Shown: positions 18,030 to 26,667 of the stretch, piece after piece
Position numbering within the stretch: position 1 is the stretch's first letter
How the letters are laid out: each line of letters begins with the position of its first letter
NCBI RefSeq assembly: GCF_020883455.1
Contig: NZ_CP086615.1
Span: 2,480,001-2,544,000, forward strand
Origin: Spiribacter halobius
GTDB taxonomy: Bacteria; Pseudomonadota; Gammaproteobacteria; Nitrococcales; Nitrococcaceae
Length of the DNA: 64,000 nt
Direction: 5' to 3'
The notes under the pieces: model-generated
Databases searched by the model: none
What the model was told of the DNA's origin: nothing
Seen by the model: only the letters and a program-made list of their open reading frames with translations
Translations under genes and position numbers: made by a program

Positions 18030-21000
18030 TTGGTCGACTCGGCGAACCAGCCGGGGCGGCTGTCGCTGCTTTCCGATGATGCGGGTACCGCGAGGTTCGC
18101 GCGGTGTTTGCGTGCGGCCGGGCACGAGGTGGTCGAGGCGGGCATGGCCGGCGAGCCGCCGTCGCCCGCTGCCGAGCTCGTGCTGCTCCTGCCGCACGAT
18201 GCCGATGCGGAGTGCGTGCGGCAGCACATCCCCAGGCCCGGTCAGTCCGTGCTCTGTTTGCTGCCGGAAGGGGCCAGCGGCGAGCGCTTTGCCGATCTGC
18301 TCGACGCCGGTGCCGATGGCTGCCTGGTGCGCCCCGTGGCGGAGCGGCAGCTCGTGGCCTGGGTGAATGCGGGGCTTCGCGCGCACCGCGTCAACCGGGA
18401 GCTGCGCGACGGCGAGCACCGCTACCGCACCGCGATCAAGGCCACGTCCGCCTTTACCTGGCGCCTGGACGCGGAGGGCAGCCTGATCGAGATTGACGAG
18501 GCCTGGCTCGAACTGGCCGGGCTCAGTCGCGAGCAGGCCCTAGGCTGGGGCTGGCTTGCCGCTCTCCATCCTGCCGACCGCGAGCCCTATCGCAGGGCCT
18601 GGGAGGAGACCCAGGCCACCGGCGCGCCGTTTCGGCACGAGTATCGGCTCCTGAGCGCGGACGGCGGCGTGCGCTGGTTCGTCGACCGTCTCGCACCGAT
18701 GCGAGGCGAGGGCGATACCGTGACCGAGTGGCTGGGCGTTGCCCAGGAGGTCACTGCCCGCCGGCGCGCAGAGGATGAGGCGCGGGCCCGCGTGCGCCAG
18801 CAGGCCGCCGTGGCCCGGCTCGGCCAGGTTGCGCTTGCGGGCAGCGCACCGGCGCAGCTGTTCGATGATGCCTGCCAGGCGGTCGCCGACGGGCTGCCCA
18901 TGGCGTACGCGAAGGTCCTCGAGTGTCTCCCCGGGGGCGGCCGGCTGCGCCTTGTGGCCGGAGTCGGATGGCGCGCGGGCCTCGTCGGCGCCGCCGAGGT
19001 CGGCACCGACGAGGACTCCCAGGCGGGGTACACGCTACGCGTCGGCGGCCCGGTGATCGTGCGCGACCTCGCCAGCGAATCCCGCTTTCGCGGCCCGCCG
19101 CTGCTGGTGGAGCACGGGGTGGTGAGCGGGCTGAGCGTCGTTATTCGCGGCGCCGACGGTCCGTGGGGGGTGCTGGGCGCCCACACCGCGGAGCCCCGGG
19201 AGTTCAGCGAGGACGACGTTCACTTCCTGGAGGGCATCGCCAACGTTCTGTCCGTGACCGTACGGCGGCACCAGATGAACGCGGAGCTTGCCGAGAATCA
19301 GCGGCTGATGGCCATCGCGAGCCGAGCGGCCCGCCTCGGTGGCTGGGCCGTGCACCTCGAAGAGCGGCGTGTACGGTGGTCGGACGAAGTCGCGGCCATC
19401 CACGGTCAGCCGCCGGGCACCGCTCCCGATCTCGATGAGGCCATCGGCTATTACGCGCCCGAGTATCGTGCCCGCATCCGCCACTGCTTCGAGGCCTGCG
19501 CCAGCGAAGGCGTTCCGTTCGATGAGGAGCTCGAGATCATCGACGCCAGGGGACACCGGCGCTGGGTGCGGGCCCTCGGCGAGCCGGTGCGGGACGGGCG
19601 CGGGGCGATCACCCGGGTCGAGGGCGCCTTCCAGGACCTCACCGAGCACAAGCGGGCGGAGGCGGAGCTGCATCGGCTCGGCGAGCGGCTGCGCAGCACC
19701 CTGGAGAGCATTACTGACGCCTTTTTCGTCCTCGACCGGGACTGGCGCTTTGCCTACGTCAACCGGGAAGCGGAGCGGCTGCTGGCGCGCAGCCGCGACG
19801 AGCTCCTGGGGCGCAACGTCTGGACAGAGTTCCCCGCGGCCGTGGGCAGCGAGTTCCAGCGCAGCTACGAGCGGGCGGTGCAAGAGCAGGTCGCGGTGGA
19901 GCTGGAGGAGCAGTACGGGCCGCTGGAGCGCTGGTTCGCCGTCCGCGCCTATCCGACGGAGGAGGGTCTCGCGGTCTATTTCCGGGACGTCACCGAGCGG
20001 CGGGTGCTGGACGAGCGACTTCAGCAGGCCCAGCGGCTGGAATCGGTCGGTCAGCTGACCGGCGGCGTCGCCCACGACTTCAACAACCTGCTGACCGTGA
20101 TCCTGGGCAATGCCGAGGCGCTGAACGAGGCGCTGGCCGCGGACCGGTCGCTGCAGCCGATGGCGGACATGGTGAGGGACGCCGCCGAGCGCGGCGCAGA
20201 GCTCGTGCGCAGCCTGCTCGCCTTCGCCCGCCGGCAGCCGCTGCAGCCGGAGCGGGTCGCCGTCGGCCCTTGCCTGGAGGCGCTCGGGCCGCTGCTGCGC
20301 CAGGCGCTGAGCGAGGAGGTGGCGTTGCGGATCGAGGCGGCCGAGCCGCTGCCCCCCGCCTACGTCGACCCCGCACCGCTTGAGGCGGCCGTCCTCAACC
20401 TCGTGATCAATGCGCGGGACGCAATCCCCGGCGCGGGCCAGGTCACCATCGAGGCCTCTGCGGTGACGCTCGACCGCGACTACGCCGCTGTCCAGGGTGA
20501 CGTGCGCCCGGGCCGCTATCTGCTGATCGCGGTGTCGGACACCGGTGGCGGCATAGGGCCCGAGCATCTGCAGCGTGTCTTTGAGCCGTTCTTCTCCACC
20601 AAGGGCAAGGACCAGGGCAGCGGTCTCGGGCTGAGCATGGTGCACGGCTTCGTGAAGCAGTCCGGCGGGCATGTTGCCATCTACTCGGAGCTCGGCTACG
20701 GCACAACGGTGCGGGTCTACCTGCCGGTGGCAGAGAGCGCGCAGGAGGCGGCGGCCATGCCCGCCGCGCCGGCGCCCGTGGAGCCGGCCAGTGGCGAGAT
20801 CGTGCTGCTCGTGGAAGACGACGCTCTGGTGCGTGAGCACGTCGAGAATGTGCTCCGTGGTCTGGGCTACGACGTCCGCACCGCCGCCGATGGAGCCGAG
20901 GCGCTGGCGACGCTCCAGCGCGAGCCGGCCGTGGATCTGCTGTTCACCGATGTGGTGATGCCGGGTGGTCTGTCCGGGCCGGAGCTTGCCCGCGCCGTCC

Positions 21001-21185
21001 GCGAGCGGCGCCCCGAGCTGCCGGTGCTCTTCACCTCCGGCTACACCCAGCAGGCGGTGATGCGCGACGGGCGTCTTGAATCCGGAGTGCGGATGCTGCA
21101 GAAGCCCTACCGCCGGGCCGAGCTCGCCGCCAAGCTGCGCGAAGCGCTCGGCCGGACTCACCCGGCGGAACGCCGCCGGGACTGA
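18030..21185 (+). CDS. Hybrid sensor histidine kinase with PAS/GAF and receiver
   Basis: From TTG 18030 (GGAGG five bases upstream) the protein has 1051 residues. Order: a receiver-like domain without a phosphoacceptor Asp (about 8-115), PAS (133-245), GAF (260-410), PAS (430-540), PAS (550-665), HisKA with the phospho-His in GGVAHDFNNLL (about 681), HATPase with NLVINARDAI (790) and DTGGGIG (835), and a C-terminal receiver with Asp near 973 (LLFTDVVMP) and Lys in LQKPY. It has no membrane segment, so it is a soluble sensor. GTG 17895 and ATG 17982 are alternative starts. No response-regulator gene is adjacent. Confidence 0.88.
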   Translation: MVDSANQPGRLSLLSDDAGTARFARCLRAAGHEVVEAGMAGEPPSPAAELVLLLPHDADAECVRQHIPRPGQSVLCLLPEGASGERFADLLDAGADGCLVRPVAERQLVAWVNAGLRAHRVNRELRDGEHRYRTAIKATSAFTWRLDAEGSLIEIDEAWLELAGLSREQALGWGWLAALHPADREPYRRAWEETQATGAPFRHEYRLLSADGGVRWFVDRLAPMRGEGDTVTEWLGVAQEVTARRRAEDEARARVRQQAAVARLGQVALAGSAPAQLFDDACQAVADGLPMAYAKVLECLPGGGRLRLVAGVGWRAGLVGAAEVGTDEDSQAGYTLRVGGPVIVRDLASESRFRGPPLLVEHGVVSGLSVVIRGADGPWGVLGAHTAEPREFSEDDVHFLEGIANVLSVTVRRHQMNAELAENQRLMAIASRAARLGGWAVHLEERRVRWSDEVAAIHGQPPGTAPDLDEAIGYYAPEYRARIRHCFEACASEGVPFDEELEIIDARGHRRWVRALGEPVRDGRGAITRVEGAFQDLTEHKRAEAELHRLGERLRSTLESITDAFFVLDRDWRFAYVNREAERLLARSRDELLGRNVWTEFPAAVGSEFQRSYERAVQEQVAVELEEQYGPLERWFAVRAYPTEEGLAVYFRDVTERRVLDERLQQAQRLESVGQLTGGVAHDFNNLLTVILGNAEALNEALAADRSLQPMADMVRDAAERGAELVRSLLAFARRQPLQPERVAVGPCLEALGPLLRQALSEEVALRIEAAEPLPPAYVDPAPLEAAVLNLVINARDAIPGAGQVTIEASAVTLDRDYAAVQGDVRPGRYLLIAVSDTGGGIGPEHLQRVFEPFFSTKGKDQGSGLGLSMVHGFVKQSGGHVAIYSELGYGTTVRVYLPVAESAQEAAAMPAAPAPVEPASGEIVLLVEDDALVREHVENVLRGLGYDVRTAADGAEALATLQREPAVDLLFTDVVMPGGLSGPELARAVRERRPELPVLFTSGYTQQAVMRDGRLESGVRMLQKPYRRAELAAKLREALGRTHPAERRRD
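21161..21180. terminator. Hairpin at the 3' end of the kinase gene
   Basis: CCCGGCGG, a four-base loop and CCGCCGGG form a perfect 8-bp stem ending just before the kinase stop codon. No T run follows. A role in ending or stabilising the transcript is inferred. Confidence 0.35.
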
Positions 21186-21277
21186 CTGTCCGCAACGCGG
21201 CGGCACCACGTAGACTGCCGGCACGAGAGCACGGCCCGGCGGCCAACATGACAACTCAGCGACTGGAGAGACAGGCA

Positions 21278-22381
21278 ATGCGTGAATACAGACTGGCCGC
21301 GATTCCCGGCGACGGGATCGGTACCGAGGTCATCGCCGCGGGGCTGGAGGTGCTGGACCTCGTCTCCGCCCTCGATGGCGGCTTCCGCTTCGAGGCCGAG
21401 CATCTCCCGTGGAGCTCGGAGTATTACCTGAAGCACGGGTACTACATTCCCGCGGGCGGGGTGGACTATCTCAAGGGCTTCGACGCCATCTTCTTCGGCG
21501 CTGTCGGCAGTCAGCAGGTGCCGGACCACGTCTCGCTCTGGGGCCTGCGCCTGCCCATCGCCCAGGGGCTCGACCAGTACGCCAACGTCCGGCCCGCCCG
21601 TGTGCTGCCCGGCGTGGGCAGCCCGCTGAAGCGCAGCGAGGGCGTGGACTGGGTGATCATCCGCGAGAACTCCGAGGGCGAGTACGCCGGCAATGGCGGA
21701 CGCACGCATCAGGGTTTTCCCCATGAGGTGGGCACCGAAACCGCCGTATTCACCCGGGCCGGGGTCGAGCGCATCCACCGCTTCGCCTTCGAGCTCGCCC
21801 GTACCCGCGAGCGCAAGCACCTCACGCTGGTCACCAAATCCAACGCCCAGCGCTACGGCATGGTGCTCTGGGACGAGGTCTTCGCCGAGGTCGCGGGGGA
21901 CTACCCGGACGTCACCACGGACCGCGAGCTCGTGGACGCAGTGACCACCCGCATGGTGGCGAAGCCGCAGAGCCTGGACGTGCTCGTCGCCACCAATCTG
22001 CACGCCGACATCCTCTCCGATCTGGCCGCCGCACTGTCCGGCAGCCTGGGCATTGCGCCTACCGCCAACCTCAATCCCGAGCGGCAGTTCCCGTCCATGT
22101 TCGAGCCGATCCACGGCTCGGCCTTCGACATCGCCGGCAAGGGGCTCGCCAACCCGGTGGCGACGTTCTGGACGGCCGTGATGATGCTGGAGCACCTCGG
22201 CGAGGACGCGGCCGCGACGCGCCTCATGGCCGCCATAGAGTCCGTTACCGCCGCCGGCGTGCTGACCGGAGACCTGGGCGGCACTGCGACCACCGCAGAG
22301 GTGACCCAGGCCGTGTGCGAGCGGCTGCGCGCCGCGTACGGTGCCACCGAAGAAGCGGACGCCCAGCGCAGCGCCTCCTGA
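21278..22381 (+). CDS. Tartrate/D-malate dehydrogenase (IPMDH family)
   Basis: The 367-residue enzyme belongs to the isocitrate/isopropylmalate dehydrogenase family: AIPGDGIGTEV, YANVRPARVLPG, the catalytic stretch IRENSEGEYAGNGG, TKSNAQRYGM and the metal-binding LHADILSDLAAAL, then FEPIHGSAFDIAGKG. The WGLRLPIAQGLDQYANVRP motif is typical of the tartrate dehydrogenase / D-malate dehydrogenase (TtuC/DmlA) branch rather than LeuB. It oxidises and decarboxylates D-malate or tartrate with NAD. ATG 21278 has GGAGAG upstream; ATG 21248 is possible but less likely. Confidence 0.88.
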   Translation: MREYRLAAIPGDGIGTEVIAAGLEVLDLVSALDGGFRFEAEHLPWSSEYYLKHGYYIPAGGVDYLKGFDAIFFGAVGSQQVPDHVSLWGLRLPIAQGLDQYANVRPARVLPGVGSPLKRSEGVDWVIIRENSEGEYAGNGGRTHQGFPHEVGTETAVFTRAGVERIHRFAFELARTRERKHLTLVTKSNAQRYGMVLWDEVFAEVAGDYPDVTTDRELVDAVTTRMVAKPQSLDVLVATNLHADILSDLAAALSGSLGIAPTANLNPERQFPSMFEPIHGSAFDIAGKGLANPVATFWTAVMMLEHLGEDAAATRLMAAIESVTAAGVLTGDLGGTATTAEVTQAVCERLRAAYGATEEADAQRSAS

Positions 22382-22475
22382 CGCGCAAGGCGAGGGCGGG
22401 CCGGCGGCCATCCCCGGACCGCTGGCCCGCGTCCGGACCGCGATCGATTCCGAGGCTCCAGCGGCAGCCTGAGCG

Positions 22476-22626
22476 GTAGCCCGCGTGTCTCACCGGCTCG
22501 CGAACCGAGGGCGCGGAGATGCCGGGCAGGCGTACTCGACGGTAAGCCGAGCGCCCGGGCCGAGCGCAACACCGGACTGCCCGCGAGATTCGCGCCCGCA
22601 GCGGCGAATCGGTGAGACATGAAGGC
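22476..22626. repeat. Expanded palindromic repeat, copy E
   Basis: The left arm (GTAGCCCGCGTGTCTCACCGG, 22476-22496 region) and right arm (GGCGAATCGGTGAGACAT, to 22620) match the A/B repeat family, but here about 100 bases separate them. The insert plus right arm (22548-22620) is the same 73-bp unit found at 16403-16475. It follows the dehydrogenase gene and marks the last copy before the mobile island. Confidence 0.75.
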
Positions 22627-23035
22627 TTACTCGGCAACCGCGGCCGCGCAGCACGAAGGCGAAGACCCGCCAGCCTATGAATTCCGGATGACGACGTCGC
22701 GGCGGGCGTCCGAACGCCATGCCCGAAGCCGCTTCGTCGCACCTGGACGGCATTTAACATAATATGTATTACACGCACTCATGCCACTGCGGTTGGGCTA
22801 GCTTCTCAGCCAACGGTGCTTGACTGTTGGGGAAACTGGGGACACAACTAAAGATTCGAACGTCCCGCAACAGATGGTTCTAACTAGCAACTAAAACTTC
22901 TAACTTGTCTCATAAAAACACGAGATCATTAAAATTAAATACCAAGACAACAACCAAACCTTACAAGTGTGTGCTTTGGGAACCAACCAAGCGGCATGGC
23001 TACGTCAATAGTTTCAGTGTAGCCTCCCTGTCCGC
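22627..23035. other. AT-rich left flank of transposition island
   Basis: No gene. Base composition drops sharply from about 22750. Two imperfect 17-bp direct repeats, CAACTAAAGATTCGAAC (22845-22861) and CAACTAAAACTTCTAAC (22888-22904), lie 43 bp apart (14 of 17 identical), and TTCTAACT occurs twice 20 bp apart. They may be transposase-binding sites at the left end of the element coded by the next four genes. I could not find a matching right end. Confidence 0.45.
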
Positions 23036-23986
23036 TCAATTCACATCGAGGTAAGTGGCCTCCACAAGGGCATCAACCAAATCCTGCGGCAGCTGCAGGT
23101 CGTCCGTATCCAAAAAGCTCAGCTGATTAAGTAGCTCCCGACAGAATGGCATGAACGCCCCCATTCCAACCTGTAGTCGCCCGCGTTTGCCGTCCCCCAA
23201 ACCGTAATAATGACGGAATCGATCCCAGACTCTTGATGCATGTGTACGCAGGCGCCATCCGGCAGCATAGGCGGCCGGGACGTGCGCCTGCGTAACCGTT
23301 GCGCCTTCGACGTTGGCGTGCTCTTCGGAGTCATCCATCACACGGAAAACCGCTTCCACGTCCTGTATGTCGCGTATACCCCGGAAGGCGTGTATGCGCT
23401 GCATAAATCTTCCGACGATCTGATACTGCTTCAGTTCGATGTAGGCTGCGCGTGCGCCGAGCAACTCCGGCTGGCCGAAAAGGAGTGTCGTCAACTGAAC
23501 TGCTCGGCGATCGAGCCGATTGTGGATGTCCATCAGCCAATGGTACGTGCGCTCGGTCAGCCATTGCGCGTCGTCGACTATGAGCACGACACGGTCAGCT
23601 TCATGCTCCTGTGCCGCGAGTGCGATGAACTCGATGAGGCGCTCTTCCTTGATATTGGCTCTCCCCTTGGTACTCAGAAAGTGTCCGATATCGGTGAGAA
23701 ATCGCTGGAGAAAGACGTTTTTTGTCGGGAAAGCTTCCGCGGGGCACTGAAACGTATATACCGGGACTCGATGGTCATACTCGCGCTCAAGTAATGGAAC
23801 GATGATGCGAATGGCGGACGTCTTTCCAATCCTCGGTGGTGCGTAAATGACTCCACCTGGCTGATCAAGCGTCATCCACGTCAGGATGGCATTCAGAGCC
23901 TCCTCGATTGGCAGAGTGGGCATCCCATAGCTGGGTTTCTGAAAGGGGTGGACAATACATCGAGTACCGGAACTGCCCATCAGCAT
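23036..23986 (-). CDS. AAA ATPase, TnsC/TniB-like transposition protein
   Basis: The 316-residue protein has a Walker A motif APPRIGKT (49-56; the usual first Gly is Ala) and Walker B VVLIVDD (133-139), then RLDRRAVQLTTLLFGQPEL, a sensor-like stretch typical of TniB/TnsC ATPases. These proteins form filaments on target DNA and activate the DDE transposase. It starts 6 bp after the transposase stop on the same strand, so the genes are cotranscribed. Nothing like TniQ/TnsD, the usual target selector, follows it. Confidence 0.82.
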   Translation of the reverse strand: MLMGSSGTRCIVHPFQKPSYGMPTLPIEEALNAILTWMTLDQPGGVIYAPPRIGKTSAIRIIVPLLEREYDHRVPVYTFQCPAEAFPTKNVFLQRFLTDIGHFLSTKGRANIKEERLIEFIALAAQEHEADRVVLIVDDAQWLTERTYHWLMDIHNRLDRRAVQLTTLLFGQPELLGARAAYIELKQYQIVGRFMQRIHAFRGIRDIQDVEAVFRVMDDSEEHANVEGATVTQAHVPAAYAAGWRLRTHASRVWDRFRHYYGLGDGKRGRLQVGMGAFMPFCRELLNQLSFLDTDDLQLPQDLVDALVEATYLDVN

Positions 23987-23992
23987 CTCGGC

Positions 23993-25960
23993 TCACTTTT
24001 TGATGATAGAGGTCCATGGGCGAAGGGGCCGGACAGGAGACCTGGCGTCCGCGGTCCCCCGATGATTGCTGTTATGGGGCGCGGGCATCGATGTGGCGTC
24101 GGCATATTCGGTTTGACCCGCGTCCCCGTATTCGCTCTGCGTCGACACTTGCCTGGAAGAGAACCTTGGGCCACTCATTTCGCGAGCAATTTCAATAACG
24201 TGGTTAGCGTTCTTGCCAGTATCCAGCGTTTTGCGACCGAGGTGTTCGAGATAGCGTTGAACCGGATCGTCATGCGCTCCAACCCGCAGCTTCGCCTGTC
24301 GGCACGCGCCCGCAATCGCCTTGCGCGTCCGCAATGAGTGTGGTGTAAGCCCCCAACCGCCCTCCGCTTGGAGGCGGCCAATATAGGCCCCTGTACGCCC
24401 GAAATAAACGTCGACAAATCGCACATCGTCCGTATCTACCGCGAGGCGAACCTTCTCTCCAATTAGACTTGGAATTGCTTTCAGGTAAGGACTGCTGTAA
24501 TCAGCATAGGCGTAGCGGATATAGGGCCGGTTGGAGTTCTTGTCGCGTGCGCGTATGGTGGCATTCACCCACTGACGCGTGAGGCGAAACGTTTCGATAC
24601 CTTGACTTGACAGGCGACGGATCATGGGGCCAAGTTGGCGCTCGGAATTCCGCATGTATTCGAGAGGCGACTGTCCATTTACTGAATTGGCCCTTGCATT
24701 GTAATTGGCGAGGATGACGTCGATCAGGTCTTCGATGTGCGCTAGGTCAACACCATGGGTCAGCGCCGCGTTCTGGTCGTCCGTCCGTCGTGGATCACTC
24801 GGACCACTGCCGGTAGTTGTCGGCAAGCGGTGAATTTGGCTGGCGAACGTCCTGAATAGACGCTCGACGTCATTGCGGACTTCAGGAACCCCAGGCGGTC
24901 CGAAATGCGCTAGTGCGTGTAATTGTTTGACAATTGCGGTGACAACGGCGTGGGATCGGTGGGAGAGCGCATTGTCGAGTTGTAGAACGTCGAAGAGTGC
25001 GCCTCGGTAACCTAGGATCAGTCCGGAGGGGAACCCGGCGTCGTGCTGGTACACCACACCGGGGGCTGTCAGGCGCCGCGGCGTCCAAGGGAGAATCGCG
25101 TTACGGATAGCACTGAGGACATCATCTGCCGTGTACTCGCTATGCAGCGATAGATGATGGCCCAGCGCCGCCCGGCTGGCTGTGTCGACTACGACCAGCA
25201 GCCACAATCTGGGCAAGAGCACTCGGACCGGTACCATCCAAGGGCCGCTGATCAGCGCCGAACAGTGGGTATCTATTAGGTGCGCGTCCAGCTGGCAGAC
25301 CGCGAGGGGGCGTCTATGGGCGCGCAGGATGGCAGGCGCGCGGCCCTCGTGTTTGCCGGTCAAGGAACTGCCAGGAGGCGGAGGTGACTTGGCGTGCGGT
25401 TGATCGCGCAGCGTGTGGAGATACCGGCGCAGGGACTCACGAGCCTGACTGCGAGGGGCTAACGGATACTCGTCGTGCTTGATACCCGCCTCGCGGCAGG
25501 CAGCGAGAAACTCATTATGCAGCGCGTCCAGAGGCATTCGCCTCCCGGGACGACCGCTGATAGTGGCATGCTTGCGATACAGCTTATCGACCGTTTTCTT
25601 GATATTGGGGAAACGTCGAAACAGTTCTTGCAGTGCCCCGGACCCGGGGTGGATTGGGCTCGCGACGCTGCGCCGTTGCCGATATGGCTTCACACGGGTT
25701 CCCGGGATCAACGCGCGGAAGCCATATAGTGAGTGGTCGGGGTGCCTGGTGAGGCAGCGCCCTATTAGCCGGATGACCTCGGGTGCCAGGATCCCGGTGT
25801 CGCGAGCGATGATCGGGGCCGGTACGTTGTTCCAGTAATCCAGTACAGCCCTTCTCCGCCTGCGATAGAGGTCGCGGTTTGTCGGCTCCAATGCGGCCTC
25901 GTACGTCTGGCCACGCTGCCGGGTCCAATTCCTCCGGTGCCAGGTCACCGACGACCTCAC
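23993..25960 (-). CDS. DDE transposase, TnsB/TniA-like
   Basis: The 655-residue protein has an N-terminal helical DNA-binding region, an RNase-H-like integrase core and a C-terminal beta-barrel region (IRYAYADYSSPYLKAIPS onward), as in TnsB, TniA and MuA. Likely catalytic residues are Asp225 (CQLDAH), Asp329 (LQLDNALSH) and Glu366 (RNDVERLFR), with D-E spacing of 37. It cuts the element's 3' ends and joins them to target DNA. Translation starts at GTG 25960, overlapping the stop of the TnsA-like gene as GTGA. Confidence 0.85.
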   Translation of the reverse strand: MRSSVTWHRRNWTRQRGQTYEAALEPTNRDLYRRRRRAVLDYWNNVPAPIIARDTGILAPEVIRLIGRCLTRHPDHSLYGFRALIPGTRVKPYRQRRSVASPIHPGSGALQELFRRFPNIKKTVDKLYRKHATISGRPGRRMPLDALHNEFLAACREAGIKHDEYPLAPRSQARESLRRYLHTLRDQPHAKSPPPPGSSLTGKHEGRAPAILRAHRRPLAVCQLDAHLIDTHCSALISGPWMVPVRVLLPRLWLLVVVDTASRAALGHHLSLHSEYTADDVLSAIRNAILPWTPRRLTAPGVVYQHDAGFPSGLILGYRGALFDVLQLDNALSHRSHAVVTAIVKQLHALAHFGPPGVPEVRNDVERLFRTFASQIHRLPTTTGSGPSDPRRTDDQNAALTHGVDLAHIEDLIDVILANYNARANSVNGQSPLEYMRNSERQLGPMIRRLSSQGIETFRLTRQWVNATIRARDKNSNRPYIRYAYADYSSPYLKAIPSLIGEKVRLAVDTDDVRFVDVYFGRTGAYIGRLQAEGGWGLTPHSLRTRKAIAGACRQAKLRVGAHDDPVQRYLEHLGRKTLDTGKNANHVIEIAREMSGPRFSSRQVSTQSEYGDAGQTEYADATSMPAPHNSNHRGTADARSPVRPLRPWTSIIKK

Positions 25961-26664
25961 TCAGCCGCCGGCGAGTCACAACCCGTTCTCCTTATCTTAA
26001 GCGCGCGCCCGATCGGGGCCTTGTCGAGATCGGCCACCGCAGCTCCGCGGTACATGAGTGCCGCTGCGGCACTCAGCACCTCACCCGAGTCCGTGTCGGC
26101 GAACAGGCCCAACAGTTCATCGAGTGTGATCGCGTCCTCGACCCGCAGCGATGTCAGGACCTCATCCTCCAGCGTCGCCCGACCCTCGGCCTGCGCTTGA
26201 GCGACGAGCGGATGTAGCTGCATCAGGTTCTCAAGACGCTGCCGATTGGGGGCCAGCGTTCGGGAAGTTACGAGCTCGACCCCACAGCCATGGTGCCGTG
26301 CCCACGTCTCGACCGCGGGCCAGTGCGCAGGGGCGCGCGATGGGGTATCGAGCTCCTTGATCTCTTTGTCCGTCGCAACATCCCAGAAACACTCGCTGCC
26401 GCCGACGGCCCGTGTCCAAAGGGCGAGCTGACGGGTCCGACCCTGCGCGAGTGGCACCACACCGCTGTCCGGGTCCTCGCAGAGGGCCTCAATCTGGGGG
26501 TCCCACTCCTTGAGTAGCCACCACTGATAGCGTGCGGCGGAGTAGAGCCGGCACACCCGGCCGCTCTTCACGCTCCAAGCGATGTATTCATCACGGCCTG
26601 CACCGTAAGAAGCTGGGCGCTTGGTGGGTGAAGGGGCATGCAGCGTTTCGCGCACGAACCGCAT
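25957..26664 (-). CDS. TnsA-like protein with lost nuclease residues
   Basis: The 235-residue protein has the layout of TnsA heteromeric transposase subunits: LYSAARYQWWLLKEWDPQI lines up with the TnsA segment that normally reads S-L-x-E...LEFDP, and a later WARHHGCGVELVTSRTLAP matches the family's third block. The catalytic Glu, Asp and Lys (normally in LE, YTPDF and EVK) appear replaced (YSA, ALW, DVAT). If so, it cannot cut the 5' strands. It sits 3 bp after the tyrosine recombinase gene and overlaps the transposase start. Assignment is by pattern and position, not by close similarity. Confidence 0.6.
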   Translation of the reverse strand: MRFVRETLHAPSPTKRPASYGAGRDEYIAWSVKSGRVCRLYSAARYQWWLLKEWDPQIEALCEDPDSGVVPLAQGRTRQLALWTRAVGGSECFWDVATDKEIKELDTPSRAPAHWPAVETWARHHGCGVELVTSRTLAPNRQRLENLMQLHPLVAQAQAEGRATLEDEVLTSLRVEDAITLDELLGLFADTDSGEVLSAAAALMYRGAAVADLDKAPIGRALKIRRTGCDSPAAE

Positions 26665-26667
26665 GCG

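Noticed and set aside
19035-21278. A 747-codon open frame on the minus strand
   Set aside because: It is antisense to the hybrid histidine kinase, whose motifs are unmistakable; a result of high GC content.
22845-22905. tRNA-like T-loop (GATTCGAAC) that could mark an integration site
   Set aside because: The stems on either side do not pair and no acceptor or anticodon arm can be drawn.
22382-23035. TniQ/TnsD gene after the ATPase gene
   Set aside because: No open frame of fitting length follows on the minus strand; the segment is AT-rich non-coding DNA.
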